From assembly GCA_008933995.1 (NCBI GenBank), contig WARS01000029.1, positions 15,623,131 through 15,687,130 on the forward strand: a stretch of DNA of 64,000 nt. The letters run 5' to 3'. Positions 1-14,300 of the stretch are shown piece after piece; position 1 is the first letter of the stretch; the number at the start of each line of letters is the position of its first letter. The notes below the pieces were generated by a model that worked only from the letters and a program-made list of their open reading frames with translations, had not been told where the DNA came from and did no database searches. The position numbers and the translations under genes are program-made. Source of the stretch: Datnioides undecimradiatus (lineage: Eukaryota > Chordata > Actinopteri > Lobotiformes > Datnioididae).

Positions 1-206
1 TTCAGAGCCATTTCTTACCCATACGTATTGAGCAAGGTTTTTATTTTGAAAATATGCACCGGAAGCGTTATGTTTTTGTTATTTCCTGCTTGACAGGTGT
101 TGTATTTACACCTGGGGAGAGAGAGGGGCTCAGCATCCCGTCCTGCAGGAGTGTTTTTGCGGTCTCTTTGAGGAAGGCTGCGCTGAACAGAGGGTACACC
201 GACAGC

Positions 207-3200
207 ATGCCCTGTCTCCACATCACAGGGATTTTTCTCACTCTGTGTTTAGCTCCAACTGTGAGTGATTTACTTTGACTTCACCTTTGTATAAGAACAG
301 AAAAGAAAAATGATTATTTTTATCACGCTGAAAACTTGAACCTCTATTTTCCCCGGAAATTAACAGGACTGTTTGGAATTATATAAGTATTTACGAGGGA
401 TTAACGAGAGGCTGATTAGAGAGAAAAAGAAAAACAAAAGAAAACGCACACAAGTGAGCAGATAATCATAAGTCATCTCTTATCGTCTAGACCTGCATTT
501 CACTATAATGCATATTAATCATTTGTGATATTCAGTGAGCTTTAATAAAAATAAGACACAGTAACGGATCTGAGCGCGCGCCTTGCACTCGTCCACAGGC
601 AGCGGTTGATTTTGCCACTTATGTCCAGAGCAGTTTTCTTTATTAACGTGTTGAGTCATGAAAGACTCTTATCTGCAGCCTGATCTGAAGTCAGAAGTAT
701 TTGCCCTGTGTACCGAACTAATGTGAAGGAGTGTAAATGAATGAGTGTGATAAATGATCAGCAGTGCAGTCCCAAACACAGCAGTATTGCAATTGTTCCG
801 TATGAGCGTGTGTTCAAAACCAGTCAGGTGGGGATTTAGTGTATTTGTAGTGGATGTGTGCGCTGAACTGTCTAAACAGTGTATGTACATATGGGGTGTA
901 AGTATAGGCGTTTATGAGTATATGTGACACAAATATCATAAAAAGACTGGTCTTTGCTTCTATTCTGATTCTACATTTCAGTTTTAACTGGTTTTCCTTT
1001 ATTATTAATTGATTATTTGTGGATTTGGGACTCATGGACTGACAAAACAGCTTTGAATTGGTCACTGCAGACTCTGGGAACCTGTGATGGGTTTTATATA
1101 GAAAAATATGCCTCCGTTTTAAAGAAAACACTCCAGAGATTTGGAGATTTGTCATCTGTGCCCTACTATTATATTATCATTACTTTGTGCTTAGTAATGT
1201 ACGTTTTGCAGATGGGAGGGTGATTGAATGATTAAGTGCATCTATGTAAAAAATTGTCTGCTGTGCATGAGATGAAAATATGAGTAGGTCTATGTCAGAT
1301 TTATTTAATTTAAGTAATTGAAACTATAATCTCCATTAGACTATCAAACACACAGACATTTGAAAATGTTACCACAAATTCAATTTAATGAAATACAAGC
1401 AATATCAAGACTTTATTTACTGTCTACAGCGTTGTGTACAGTTTGTCTTGGCCAATCAGCTGTGGAGAATCCAGACAGCCGACAAACTGCACCCATGTAT
1501 TCACATTGATATGCCGACACTCACAACAGTTTGTTTTTATCAACAGCTTTGCAGGGTTATTGTTACTCGCCACCTCGCTAATTTCCATCACGCAGTAAGA
1601 ATATGAGAGACAGGCAAACAGGTGGTATGATGAGCAGCGTGGCAGAGAGAGAATGGGAGCAGGGCAGATACTCATCACTGTTTTCCACTTCATTCTTTTC
1701 TCTTTCAAAGCTCAGGACCGCAGAGAATTATAATGAACTACTGGGGTCCGTAAAACACACACTTGCACACACGCATTTCAAAAGAAAACAGAGTCACTAC
1801 AAACAAGACCAACAGTACGTGGTCGGCTTCTTTTGAATGTTAAGGCATGATTGAAATTTTGCACACAGCTTTTACAAAAACAAAACAAAGAAAAGATGAA
1901 AATTATCTGGCCATCTTTTATGGCCAGGTAAAAAAAAAAAAAAAGAATTATTGTCTGAATATGGATCCTATTATAAACTAAACCTGATTCACCCAGCAAG
2001 CATCCAGCACATGGACTGTTTAAATAGTTTAGGTATTCACTTTTGGGTCAAGAGCTCCATGAGCATATTAAAATCATTCTCACATATACAAATCTCATTT
2101 CTTACATATATTACACAGATTAGTACAGAAGGTATAATGAAGTGTATAATAGTTGCAGCTTTCAGCATCATATTTAGCTTACTACAGTTGTAGTACCAAA
2201 CTTTTAGCAAATAAGCTAATAAGCTAATAATGTTCTTTCTCCCTGATTGACTGAACATGTTTTTTTATTATTTTTATGCTGTGCCACAGTGCTGCTGATG
2301 CTGCTGCAGCAGTGTAAAAGTGCACCTCATTCGTGGTTGAAAATAGAAGGCAACATCTGCAAAGTGAGCCCAATCCAATGGCCCCTTTTTGGGTAGTTAG
2401 TGGATAATGGGCTTCACCTCTCAGAGAACATTTTTACAGCAGACTAACCTGGCAGTGTGAAGGGGCCTTTGGCTTTGCATTTAGTTCCATGACTCATTTT
2501 ATCATACCTTATGCAGCCCCACAGTTTCTCTATATCCACATCTCAGTTTGTGTCTCATAAATCCAGCATAGTGTCTAAGTTTATCCCATCATGCGGCTGA
2601 AATGCGAAATGAATACGCCATGCACCTTTGTAGTACATTCTGACTCTGGCTTTGTTCCTCACCCGCTGTTATTCAAAGCTTTGCTCACTTTCTTTCACCT
2701 GCACACGTCTTCACAGCGTCCCCTTGCATACAAACAGGGAACCCATGTGGAGTACATGACTGCCATCTGACATACAGTGTGCCATTTAGCTGATGCTTTT
2801 GTCTAGTGCACTTAAAGGTAACATGAGTACATGGGTGTGTTTCTGCTTTGAATATAAATGCCCTAACTTTTCATTCCATTGTAACAATATAACCGCAGTT
2901 TAGCAGCGACTAATATACCACTGTATCTGCATACATGTCACCTTGAAGCACACTTAGCACCAATTCTGACTCCCATTCAATTTCTTTGCAGGAAGTGAGG
3001 CAAACCTCTTATTTTTTCATGTGTCCCATGCCAGCCTTTGAACAAGAAGATGAGTAATTGCTGTGTAAATTGCACAATAACACCTCTCATTAGATTATTA
3101 GCATTGCATTAGGAACAAAGAGGACTGGCAGCGATTTGCTCTGGTTACTTCCAACACGTCTGTTTCTCATTGGTGCAGGAAGAGATGCTGCTGCTGCTGC

Positions 3201-6200
3201 TGCTGCTGCTGCTGAGAGCTTGCATATTTTGTCCTTACTTAAAGAAAATGGGGGAAAAACATTTTGTTTCCTGTCTAACCGCTGGCAAGAGCATTGTGTT
3301 CAATTCCAACTAGTTTTCTGTATTGTGTTTATTTTGTAAGTGTTTTGACAGTTACTAAAATGGTTTGTTATTCTGGACAAACACAGGAGCAGAATACCAT
3401 TATTTGTGTGTGTGAGATGGCGAACAAGTTGACAGCTGAAACACAAAATGAGGAGAAAGGCAGACTGTTTTCATGTAAGAGAGACAACCAATTAAATTGA
3501 TCAGCTATTAATACGATTAGATATGTTATGCAGAGGCACAAATTCTATGATTAAAAATGAAAATTTTTATATTTTGCCATTTGCCACATTTTCATTGTAT
3601 CTTTCAAATAATGTGCTACAACTGTTAAACTCAACCCTTAGTTGGACTATTCCAGTGGATGGATTCATACACTCACGAGGTTCAAATTGATGCACAATAC
3701 TATGGTTATAAAAAGCTGTATCTATGCCAGCCATACTCTGCCATGTAATTTCATGAAATGGCTCCAGGTGGGTTTGTACAGGTGCAGATGTTGCTGTGCC
3801 CCCTTTCAGGGAAATGATTTTTTTTTAATGGAAATGTTTATAACACACATATAGTGCATCCTATTGGATGGTACTCAGAAAACTGGTGACTTGGGGAAAA
3901 GACACCTCTCCAGAGGCAAGTGTTTGTAGTCCCAGGGGAGTATAGCTTCTGAAGCTTCTTTTCATTAAGAGTTTGGTTGCACTTGCTTATCCTCAGGTCT
4001 TTCAAAATGAGACAGAACTGAGCTGAATCAAGGACAACAGTCTGTGCAACATGCCTATCAATAACAGAGATGGCTATATTAAGCCTGCGTCTGCGACCTG
4101 TTGCCTTGTTGTCCTCACTGTTTTATTAAATATTCTTCTAAAACCAAAGAAGATACTCAGATAGCAGCCTCAAAATTACTCTGCATCAGAAAAACAAAAT
4201 GCAAAATGCAAAAATTTTGTGTAATTTTAGAAATGGAGGTGCGTCATGATTACACGGCAGCCTATAAGTACCTCCTTTTTCTCCCTTTTTCCCCTTTTGT
4301 CTTTTTTCTGTCTGTGCATGCTTGTCTTTTCATTGTAGCGCACAGACACACACTCACACACTTCTCTTTCATTGCAGCTGACATCACATTGTGCCTTTCA
4401 CTCTGTAGCCACTGTAACGTGACAGTGGTGTCCTAAAGGCCCATGCAGAGACTTGAAAAAAGAGCATGTGGTTACACTGAAAAAAGTAACAATCTCTTCC
4501 ATCTGTGACATATTTCCGTTTTCCAATATTTTTCCCTTTTTTGGCAAGTTGTGCACCAGAATGGCTTTGTTAAGTGTTATGTGTCTCCTCAAGTCAGTAA
4601 CAGTTTCATTAAAATCTAACAATATACTTACATCACCATAGTAATTAACTAAGATGAACCATTTCCAATATGTTGCCTAAATAATAAAGATAGGTATAGG
4701 TAAATTAAAAGCAAGCAGAGAGATACTGTACCTTAGGAATAGGGAAGGCATTACATTAGGAAACCCACGCCGCTGCTGTATGTTGTTCAAGCTAACAAAA
4801 GAAGACCGAGCCTGCTGCTCTGACCTTTAGATTCAGGACCACTTAAGTTCACCAGCAGCATGAAATAAAAATAAATGACACTTGAATCTAACCCCGAGTA
4901 GTTTAATCCATTCAAACTAGATACTCCACAGACAGCCACCAACCTCCCCAGCAAGAAATAGTTTCTTTTATATCACCTTTACTATAAAATTTTAGTGTGT
5001 ATAACATCTATTGCTGTTAACATCATTTTTGCTATGCATAATACATAGACACTCTGTGGTTCCAGTTACAGTGTGATGGTATGATTATTTAAATACTGGC
5101 TCTGAGATGCTGACCGGAGAGCAGTAGAGGTTTCTAATTCAGCTCTGGCACATATCACCACTTTGACCCCTTTCCTTGGCATTCCTGTCATTTGGTAACC
5201 TCTCACCAACAATAACCATTCTGCTAAACTCAAGCATTATATAAGTCGATCATATCCATGCTGTGCTTGAAACTGTAGTGAGGAATGCCTCTTTCAGACA
5301 CTGATCAAAACAGAGCCCTACTTATTCCTCCACAGCTCTCACTTTCAACACCTACAACAACATCTCACTGTTCAAAAGCACATTACAATCTGTTCTGGCA
5401 TAGCACTGAGATGTTTGTGTATTCTCGCAGAAGTTATATGACCTTATAACCTCTTTTCAGCTATTCACTGGCACAGACAGAGTAACAGGTTTACTATCAG
5501 AGTTTGCACACAGTTTTGAAGAACAGCCAAAGGGATAATTGCCACAGTGTCATGACGACCTTTCCTCTTCCAGTGCGTATTTACCATCCACCTGCCCTCT
5601 TCCTGTGTTACCCTCCAAAATCCGCCTAGCGTCCAACCTTTTTTCTTCTCAGAACAAGATGTTCTAATTTGTTTTAGTCTGAGATAAATGTCGGTCAAAT
5701 GCAAATCCAGTTATTCTGTTTTTATTTGACATCGGGGGGGGGGGGGGGGAGCAGGGGCAGACAAACAGAAGAATCTCTGAGTGGTACTAAATAGATGGAG
5801 CACAGAGTTGTCGAAGGACAAGACAATCATCCTTGTCCTTAGGGATAAACTCATTTAATGAATTTTCCAAATGTCCTGTGTGTGTGTGTGTGTGTGCTGT
5901 GTGTGTGTATGTGTGTGCTATTGTGACAGACCATGTTGCTCAATGCCACAAATGGAAATGGGTGCATTTTTAACAAAAGGTTACTGTTTTAGTGGGAAAG
6001 CATTTCCTGCTAAGGGTAGAGCATAAAGGCAGTATGAGTCGCTGCCCTTTAAACACTGACATGCTTTTTTTCCTGACACATAAAATGCCTTTTTCATGTA
6101 ATTACATATCTCTTTGTCCTTTGCTTGTCCACTCTGTATATATCCAATAGAGCATCCTTTAATCCTTCCAATCTCTAGGTTTTGTCAGGCCTGCACCCTG

Positions 6201-9200
6201 AATGTGAGTTCATATTTCAACTGGAGAGAGAAGAGCGTAACTGCTTTCAGCACATTGCGGAGCAGGCCAACAGAAGCGCCGAAGGTGTGTTTTCCATTTT
6301 AAAATCACCCTGCAGCTGTAGCTCATATAAATTCAAGCCTCGCTGTAGTTGTGATATGAAATATGCCGTAAATGTTCACGTTACGTACGTGAGTCTGAGC
6401 TGGAATAAATGCTTCACAGAGAATCATCAGTTGTCAGGGCAGAGTCTTCACTGCGTTATGAAAACGCCCTGGGTGATCTATCAGCGGGATGCATCCGTAG
6501 AGGAGACCATTAAGGATAGTAACATCAGGATTTATGTATGTAATCTAGCCCAAGATAAAGGTACTGGTTTGGGATCTACAGTACCTCCTCAGTCTTGTCT
6601 CAATAAAATTTACAAAGAGGTGTATTTTATGACTTTGAAAAATGCTGTTGGGGGTATTGTGCATGATACACTTCATTTACCTCTAGTGTATTTTCATGAG
6701 TATGTATTTACACTGTGTGCAATATATAAATATGTGTTCATTAAATCTCTCCTCTGATTAACTACCCTGACAGAAACATTTGTTAACCTCCTTTCTCCTC
6801 CTACAACTCCTCTGAAAAGGTTGTCGGCCATTTTGGGATGCAGTCGTCTGCTGGCCTCATGCAGTCATCGGGGAAACGGTCCACAGAGCTTGTCCTGCGG
6901 TCTTCTCCCTCTTCAAAAATAACACAGGTGAGTAAAGGATCGCAGGGTGAAAGAGGGGGTGAGTGGATTTCAGGCTGAGATGAGGGCAACATTATATTGT
7001 CTTAATAAAAACAAATGCTGTCTTTGATTCTGATGTTTATAATTACATATTACATGTTATTTATATATATATATGTTTTTCATGAATTAGGATCACACAC
7101 TCGCTCAGCATTGCAAGATTGTCACAGGAGACTGAAATCAAATTAGTTTCTTCCTTAACAAGTAAATTAGCAGGGTTTGTGAATGTACGCAGAGAATGAA
7201 ACTCATACAAATGTGTTACAAAAGCAGCAAACAAGAAGTAGCTCAGCATTACGTGGTATTTTGTAATGTTATTGGTTGTGAGAGTGTTAAAATACTATTT
7301 AATGACAAAATTACAATATATCCCTCAAGTGTTGGTTTAATTAAATAGAATAATGGACTGTGGAACATTGCATGTATCAGGTTTTGCTTGTTTTTCAAGC
7401 ACTTGTGTGATATTAAGCACCAAATCTTATATGTCAGAGTCTGACTTCATACATAATTACAATAGAAATGCTAAAATGATTGGGCCTAGAAAGTATATTA
7501 TGAATCACATTTACATCTTAGTTTAGTTTGTTGGAATGTCGAAAGCTGAGAATGCAGTTTTGCTGGGTTAGATGAAGGCCTCCTGAGGGGAACATGATTC
7601 AGCACCAAATTTTCCAGCTAATGAGAATTAAAAAATAAAACCAGAAATATCAACCTCATGGTGGCACTAGAGAGGAGGTCAGGGCAACTGTCAAGTTATC
7701 ATCTGAGAACCAAGAAAGTCTTTGTTTCAAACCATCACTACATATAGATATTCACAGGAAAAGTGAAAAACTTTACCTTGTGGTGGAAACTCAGTGAATC
7801 AGAGTTTGAATTGTGAATTGAGGTATTTTATTTTGATGAACAGAAGGATCAACCGACCAACCTTACCAACCCAAAAGCCAAGCTCCTAGTTTGGTTAATA
7901 AGATTTTCTGTCAATATCTCTGTCTCTTGACAAGTAAGTCGGCAATTATTTGCCTTTGTGCTCAGTTGACTTTTTGATCTCTAAACCGGTCACCTCAGGT
8001 TCAGTGAGCCGTAACTGCACCAGTGGAGGTTGGTCCAGACCTTTACCACCCTACCACATCGCCTGCAGTGTGGATGATGATATTCCTGAGGTGAGAGTTG
8101 CCGTGGCCAGGCTGATAAAGAAGTCAGACTGTGAATGAAAAACTCAGGAGGCAGAGAATTAGAAACAGGAGGGGAAGTGACAGGAACAAGGAGTCAACCA
8201 ACAAGAAAAGAGAAAAGAACAAATAAGACAGGAAGACAAATACCGAAGGAGAACCCACATGTCAGATTTCAACAAACCAGACATTAATTATTTAAAAAAA
8301 TGTAACATGTTACAAGAGGTTGTGGAGGATGTGATGAAGTGAAACTGCTGCTCATATTTGTATAATTTTAGGTAGCTGAGATTCAAGTAGAGAGGTAGAA
8401 GTAGTAGTAGAAGTCATAGTAGAGTAAAAAACTAAATTTGTTCAAACATAAATGTGCCTCGTGAGGATACCTACAGGGTAGTAAGTGAATCAATCAGAAA
8501 ATAGCTGAAATTATCTTGCTTCACAAAGAGAGAATGGCGCTTGATCATACTGAACAATGTTTTTGGAGGATAATTAGGAGAAAACTACTTTTGCTGTTAC
8601 ACAGAGAATCTTTTGTCTTAAGGTTAGAGAAATAGAGCTTTCAAGTTTTCCAGAAGCAGGAGAGTCACTAATTAAAAGTTCTGATGTTTCTTTGAATAAG
8701 CAGCTCTCTCACTGTTTAATGGTCGATGTGGTTGTCATATACTCCAGCCACACCACTGTCATTCAAAATGTAGAAAAAGCTTTCTCGCAGTCATCTCTTC
8801 AGTGCAGTTGAATCTTAAACTCGTCTGCAATTTGGTGTCATTCTGAGACATTACATTCATTTTGAAGCCTGACAGGGTTTTTGAAAAGCTTACAGGATCT
8901 TGTTCTCGTCCTGCTTTCAGACAGAGCAGTCATACTTTGCCACAGTGAAGATGATATACACCATTGGCTACAGCATCTCTCTAGCCGTGCTGGCTGTTGC
9001 TGTGCTGATCCTGCTGCTCTTCAGGTAGGAACAGATTACATTCAAATAAGTTCCAGGTCTCCAGAGAAAGGCTTTTATTCCATTTTCCATCAGTAGCCAG
9101 TGCATTAATGTAAACCTTAGTCCAATTAATTTACCATGGAGAGCAAATCATGACAATATGAAGCACTGTAAACAAAGATGTTTCAAAGGCTCTCTTGGTC

Positions 9201-10834
9201 CTGGGATTAATAAAAAGCCATTAATAATGGCAGACTCCCCCCAATTTGGGGTCTTTTCCAAGCCAAGGTTTGAAATGCGATACTATTCACCCTTTACACT
9301 TTTGTAGTTTATTAAAGGAATAAGTTGACATTTTGGTAGGAGAAGACTAAAACCACTTTCATTTCTAGGAGTCGTATCCACTTCTTCCTTTCACTGTTAC
9401 CAGTAAAGCAAACAAGTGTACTTCCCAAAATGTTGTGCTTTACTTTTAAAGAGGAAGAGTGATACAGGTGCATCACGTCATTTTAGAGCCTAAAATCCCA
9501 AATAAAAAACAAACAACCAGGCATGATTTTATTTTCCCGCAGTCATAATACTTTATGAGAGTGATGGATATTTCCGCATGGAGTGGACGTAACAGGTCCT
9601 TTAGTCCACTTGGCACATGATTGACACAATGTCAAGAGGTGTTTCATGCCCGTCCACTCAGCTCTCTGGTTCTCTGGATTAAGAGAAGAAGCTGCGTGTA
9701 GAAACACAAAAACCTCTTAATTAACTATTTCTTTTTTTTTTCTCTGTTCAGCTGCTGTGCGGTCATATAAATCTGTCATGAAATGATTATAACCTAGAAA
9801 TGACAGTACCATAACCCCCACCACTGGTTTCACCCTTATTTATTATGTTCTTCATATCCTGTACATTTTTTTTTACCTTTTACACTTTTGACCCTAAAGT
9901 CAAAATGTGTTGCAAAGCAAATTTATTTTGACAATCAGGCAACTTGTGCTCTGATCAAACCATCTGACTTAGATTTTTTCACGTTAGACAACAATGTAAT
10001 ATATTCATTATATGTCTATTACCTGTTTTATCAACAGGAGGCTGCGTTGCGCCAGGAACTTCATTCACATCCAGCTCTTCATCACATTTATCCTTAAAGC
10101 TGTGGCGGTGTTTGTCAAGGACGCAACTCTGTTCTCAAGTGATGACACCAACCACTGCACCCTCTCTACAGTAAGATAATGTTGTTGAGGACAAGAGGTT
10201 CTCGGTAGTGTTAAGAAATTCCTATGGGCTGATTTTCCTGTTCTCATATTTATGCATCGCTCTCAATGCATATTGCCTGTGCAACTCCTCTCTCATACTA
10301 ATCCCACCTTATGATTCACTCTATGTCCCTCTTTTCCTTCCTGTTTATTTATTTATCTGCTTTTGTCCAGTTTGCCTGTAAGGCCTCTGTGGTCTTTTGT
10401 CACTACTGTGTTATGGCCAATTTTTTCTGGCTCCTGGTGGAGGCGCTCTACCTCAATTCCCTGCTGCTTTCATCCTTTTATCACAGCCGTCGGTGCCTCT
10501 GGGGCTTCAGCCTACTGGGATGGGGTGAGACATGCAGTTTGCTTGACGTTACTTATACTGACCTGCAGAGTTTGGTTACAATATGAGATGTCCCACATAT
10601 GAAAAAAGTTCAAAGTTCATACAAAAAGTTCTTCCCTTTACCCTTTAAACATATTAAACACTAACAGATGCAAGGATAAAAAGACAGATACAAATACATG
10701 AGTTTATATTTCTGTATTGTCCTGGTAATAGACAAACAGTACGATCACTGATCACCTTTTCTTCTTCTTCTTCAGCAATGATAACACACTTAGGCTGGAA
10801 AGTTAAACAGCATAACCTGCAAAAAATAAATAAA

Positions 10835-10880
<46 letters not shown>

Positions 10881-11295
10881 GTGTGTATATATATATATAT
10901 ATATGTATATGGTGCTGCAAATGCACAAGGGACAGTGTGAGTGTGCACAGTTGGTCCTGGTGGGAGGCTGACTTTGAGTTTCAAGGTGAGGCTACTGCTG
11001 TCACCACACATATACATCCCTTCAGAATAATAATGTCTCCAGGGAGCATTAATACAGCAAAGTGCCTCAGTGTATCAGGATGAGATAAGAACTGTAGATT
11101 AGAAGAAAGTGTGGAAACTAGTGGAGGAAGCACATNNNNNNNNNNNNNNNNNNNNNNNNNNNNNNNNNNNNNNNNNNNNNNNNNNNNNNNNNNNNNNNNN
11201 NNNNNNNNNNNNNNNNNNNNNNNNNNNNNNNNNNNNNNNNNNNNNNNNNNNNNNNNNNNNNNNNNNNNNNNNNNNNNNNNNNNNNNNNNNNNNNN

Positions 11296-11343
<48 letters not shown>

Positions 11344-14300
11344 ACACACATATATGTGTAGAAGAATTAATGTATCATGTATAATAATTATGTATAATAA
11401 TGAATATTCAAATTGACAATTGCAAAAAAGTCTTTTTCCATGTCCAAGCTACAGTAGGTGCTTGTGGTATATGCGAGAAATTATGCCCAACAAGTTTTCT
11501 ATTATCATAAATTAACTGACAATGCAGTGGTTAAAACCAGAACAGTTGTCTCTCATCTCCGTCATCAAAGTCATCACTAAGCATTTTGTAATTCGCCAAG
11601 ATGTCACCTTGTTAAAGCGTTGCAAAAAACTGTTAAGGGTGGCTTCAGTTGCATCACTGTTGCCATGGTTACTCATCTTATTAACCACTCATTTTAATTA
11701 ATCAAAACCCAGCAGCCAGTTCTAATTGAGGATTCATGCAGACCAGGTTGTAAATTGATTTAATGATACATTTTGAACAAAAATAAAAACTCTCTTAAAA
11801 TAGTCCACACGACATTATAACCATGATCTCTCTCAAACAAAGCCAAGTTAAACAGGTTTATCTGACCATTAATGACATCTAAAATCAGCAACTTTAAGAG
11901 TTATTGATGCAAACTGTCAAGTCCACATGGTTTGTTTGGGCCAAGGCACAGCTGTTTATTCTGTTTATGTAGCCAGAACATAATGTGCAAAATGAATTTC
12001 TGCTTTTTTGATCTTAGAAAATGGATGTGTTTTTATCACTGTCCCTATAATTTGAAACTTCAGAGACTGTTATTCTTCTTGGTGTGCACAGATACCTGCA
12101 CTTTGTGATTTTGTAGTTTGAAGTCCATCTGACTTGCATGTGGTTTGAAACACGACTCTTTCTTAGGGAAACTATTTGCCTTGTGGATGCAGACTGCAAG
12201 CTTTCTTAAACACTTTTTCAATTTTCACACCAGATATCTTAATTTTTCAGTCAACACGAGTGTAAATCACCAAATTTTTGGTAATGCTACCTTGTATTGG
12301 GCCATCATCCCTTTGTATTATTTAAGCCAGATAAGAAGCTTTGCAGTTTCAAAGTTTAAAATTTTGACATTTATTTAAAGTCTCCACAGAGTCACATAGT
12401 GAAGACTTTGAAATTTTGACCTTTACTTCCAAATATATGTGACTGGTATATGTGTTTTTTGTACACTGAAACACACTGAAAGATGCATCACCCACCAAAA
12501 TCAGATGACTCAAGAGTTTCAAGAGTTGAACAGTTCGATATTTATTACAGTTCTGTGTTTCAAAGAAGATTAACAGCAGTCTTCAGGGCCAGCAAGAGGC
12601 TGACAGACTGCCATCGGCCAACATCCCCAACTTATTATTCCAGTACAGCCAGAAACTCTCCTGGCTCAGTGGCATCAGCTGTAATTACCAAAGAAAATGA
12701 ATTCAACCCTCACATCCCTGTGGCACTCACTACTAATGTAGAATTACATTTGTGGGTGGAACGTTCCTTCAGAAAGTTTATTTCTTAAGAACTTATGCAT
12801 GATTTTATCAAAGGAGATCGGTGCGACCTAACCTGACAACTACAGTGAATGTTGTGGAATTTGCCCCAGTGTAGCACACACTGTAGATGTGTAGTGCACA
12901 AAGCCTTTATTCATTTACAGTCAAACCAATGCAGACACTGGCACCATTAATGGGCGAACATTGCATCTGATGTCTAAAGTTTAAGATGGCAGTGATGATG
13001 GTGGCAAGTATAATTTAAGAAGTCCAAACTTGACCAGATGAAGTTTTAATCGGTTTCTGTGCGGACACATGAGGATTTTAAGTCTAGATTCCTCCTTTAT
13101 GAATGTTTTGGCAGCTGGCATGTGTGAGCTGATTGATCTACATCAGCAGAGAAAATTATGTAAAATATAATAATTTTCAAGCCATCATGGGGCAGATAAA
13201 ATCCCACATAAAGATGTAGCTCATATGCTATATTATTCTTAATCAATGAATTTATACACTGAGATGTATTGGGTGCGTTGTTGAGCTGAGCTGAGCTTCT
13301 CTAGAGGTGGCTTTGTAGGTAACTTATGTATCTGATGCAGTGTAGCTGGTTTGTTCAAGGAAGTGAGTCTCTCCTATTGTATAAAAGAAGTACCAGCACA
13401 CAGCCACCAAAAGTGCTTTAAGCTTTACTAGAGGTTCTTTAGTGAGCCATGAAGTGTCTAAATAAGCTCAGGCTGCTGCAGAATTGTGACTGACAGGCTG
13501 TATATTGTGTTCGCTGCCAGAGAAGAGATATAAAAGGTTACTACTGCATCCTCCTGCATTCTTTACAGCACAGTTGGAGCAGGTCATGAAAAGCTAGAAA
13601 CCAGTTATTAGTCATGTTAGACCAAATGAAAATAGCCTAAAACCAGAGGATCTGGAACAGTAGCACGCAATCACTGTTTGCAGGCAACAATAGCACATGT
13701 ATTGAGGAAGTGAATCTTTTGATTGATTGCTCAGTGCTTCATTTTATCTGTCGAAACAATGGAACCCTTCACTGCGCCTGCTGGCTATTTGGCACTGGTG
13801 AATACAGATATTAGAAAAGTTAGTGTTCAACCAACAGGTTACAGACCAGTTAAAATTTATCATGGCCCAGTATTACAAAGTATACCTCAAAGGGCTGTGC
13901 ATGTAATTGAAACAGCAATGAGCATCACTGAGCATCACTTCATATACGCTACATGTATGCGACCATGCACACATAGACAGGTTAGTATTAAGTTTGTGGG
14001 AGTGAGGGTGAAGGCTCACATGAAAAGATGTGTTTTGAGTTTACTGTTAAATAAGATAACCTCCCAGATTTGAGTAGGAATTCAGCTACATACAACCTAC
14101 TGATGTTTCATTAATTTCTGGACTAGTCGAATGCCTGACATTTAGAGGTCATAGCACCCTGGCAGGCATAATATGAGAAGTGACTGGAGGTGATCTGGCA
14201 TGTACAGACAGAGGATGTAATAAAACACACTGTTTAATTATGTTTCAACCAAGTGTGTATCGATTGTGTCTTACTGATGTTAGTTTTGATCTTCTGCTTT

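Larger units (their letters stand above)
261..6178 (+). other. ghrhr intron 1 (5.9 kb)
   Basis: The donor follows codon 18 of ghrhr. The intron holds a (TGC)n run at 3186-3214, a 16-base G tract at 5734-5749 and a GT-rich microsatellite near 5877-5917. The ORFs in it match no family I know and have no splice partners. No nested gene was seen. Confidence 0.6.

Noticed and set aside
6182..6757. 191-codon ORF running through ghrhr exon 2
   Set aside because: Only the first 106 nt are exon; the rest is read-through past a good GTGTGT donor, and the next exon continues the receptor in frame.
12483..12788. 101-codon ORF in ghrhr intron 7
   Set aside because: No recognised domain, no coding-like splice context and chance length in AT-rich intron; treated as a shadow ORF.
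13723..14073. 116-codon ORF in ghrhr intron 7
   Set aside because: No similarity to a known family and no splice signals or neighbours supporting it.
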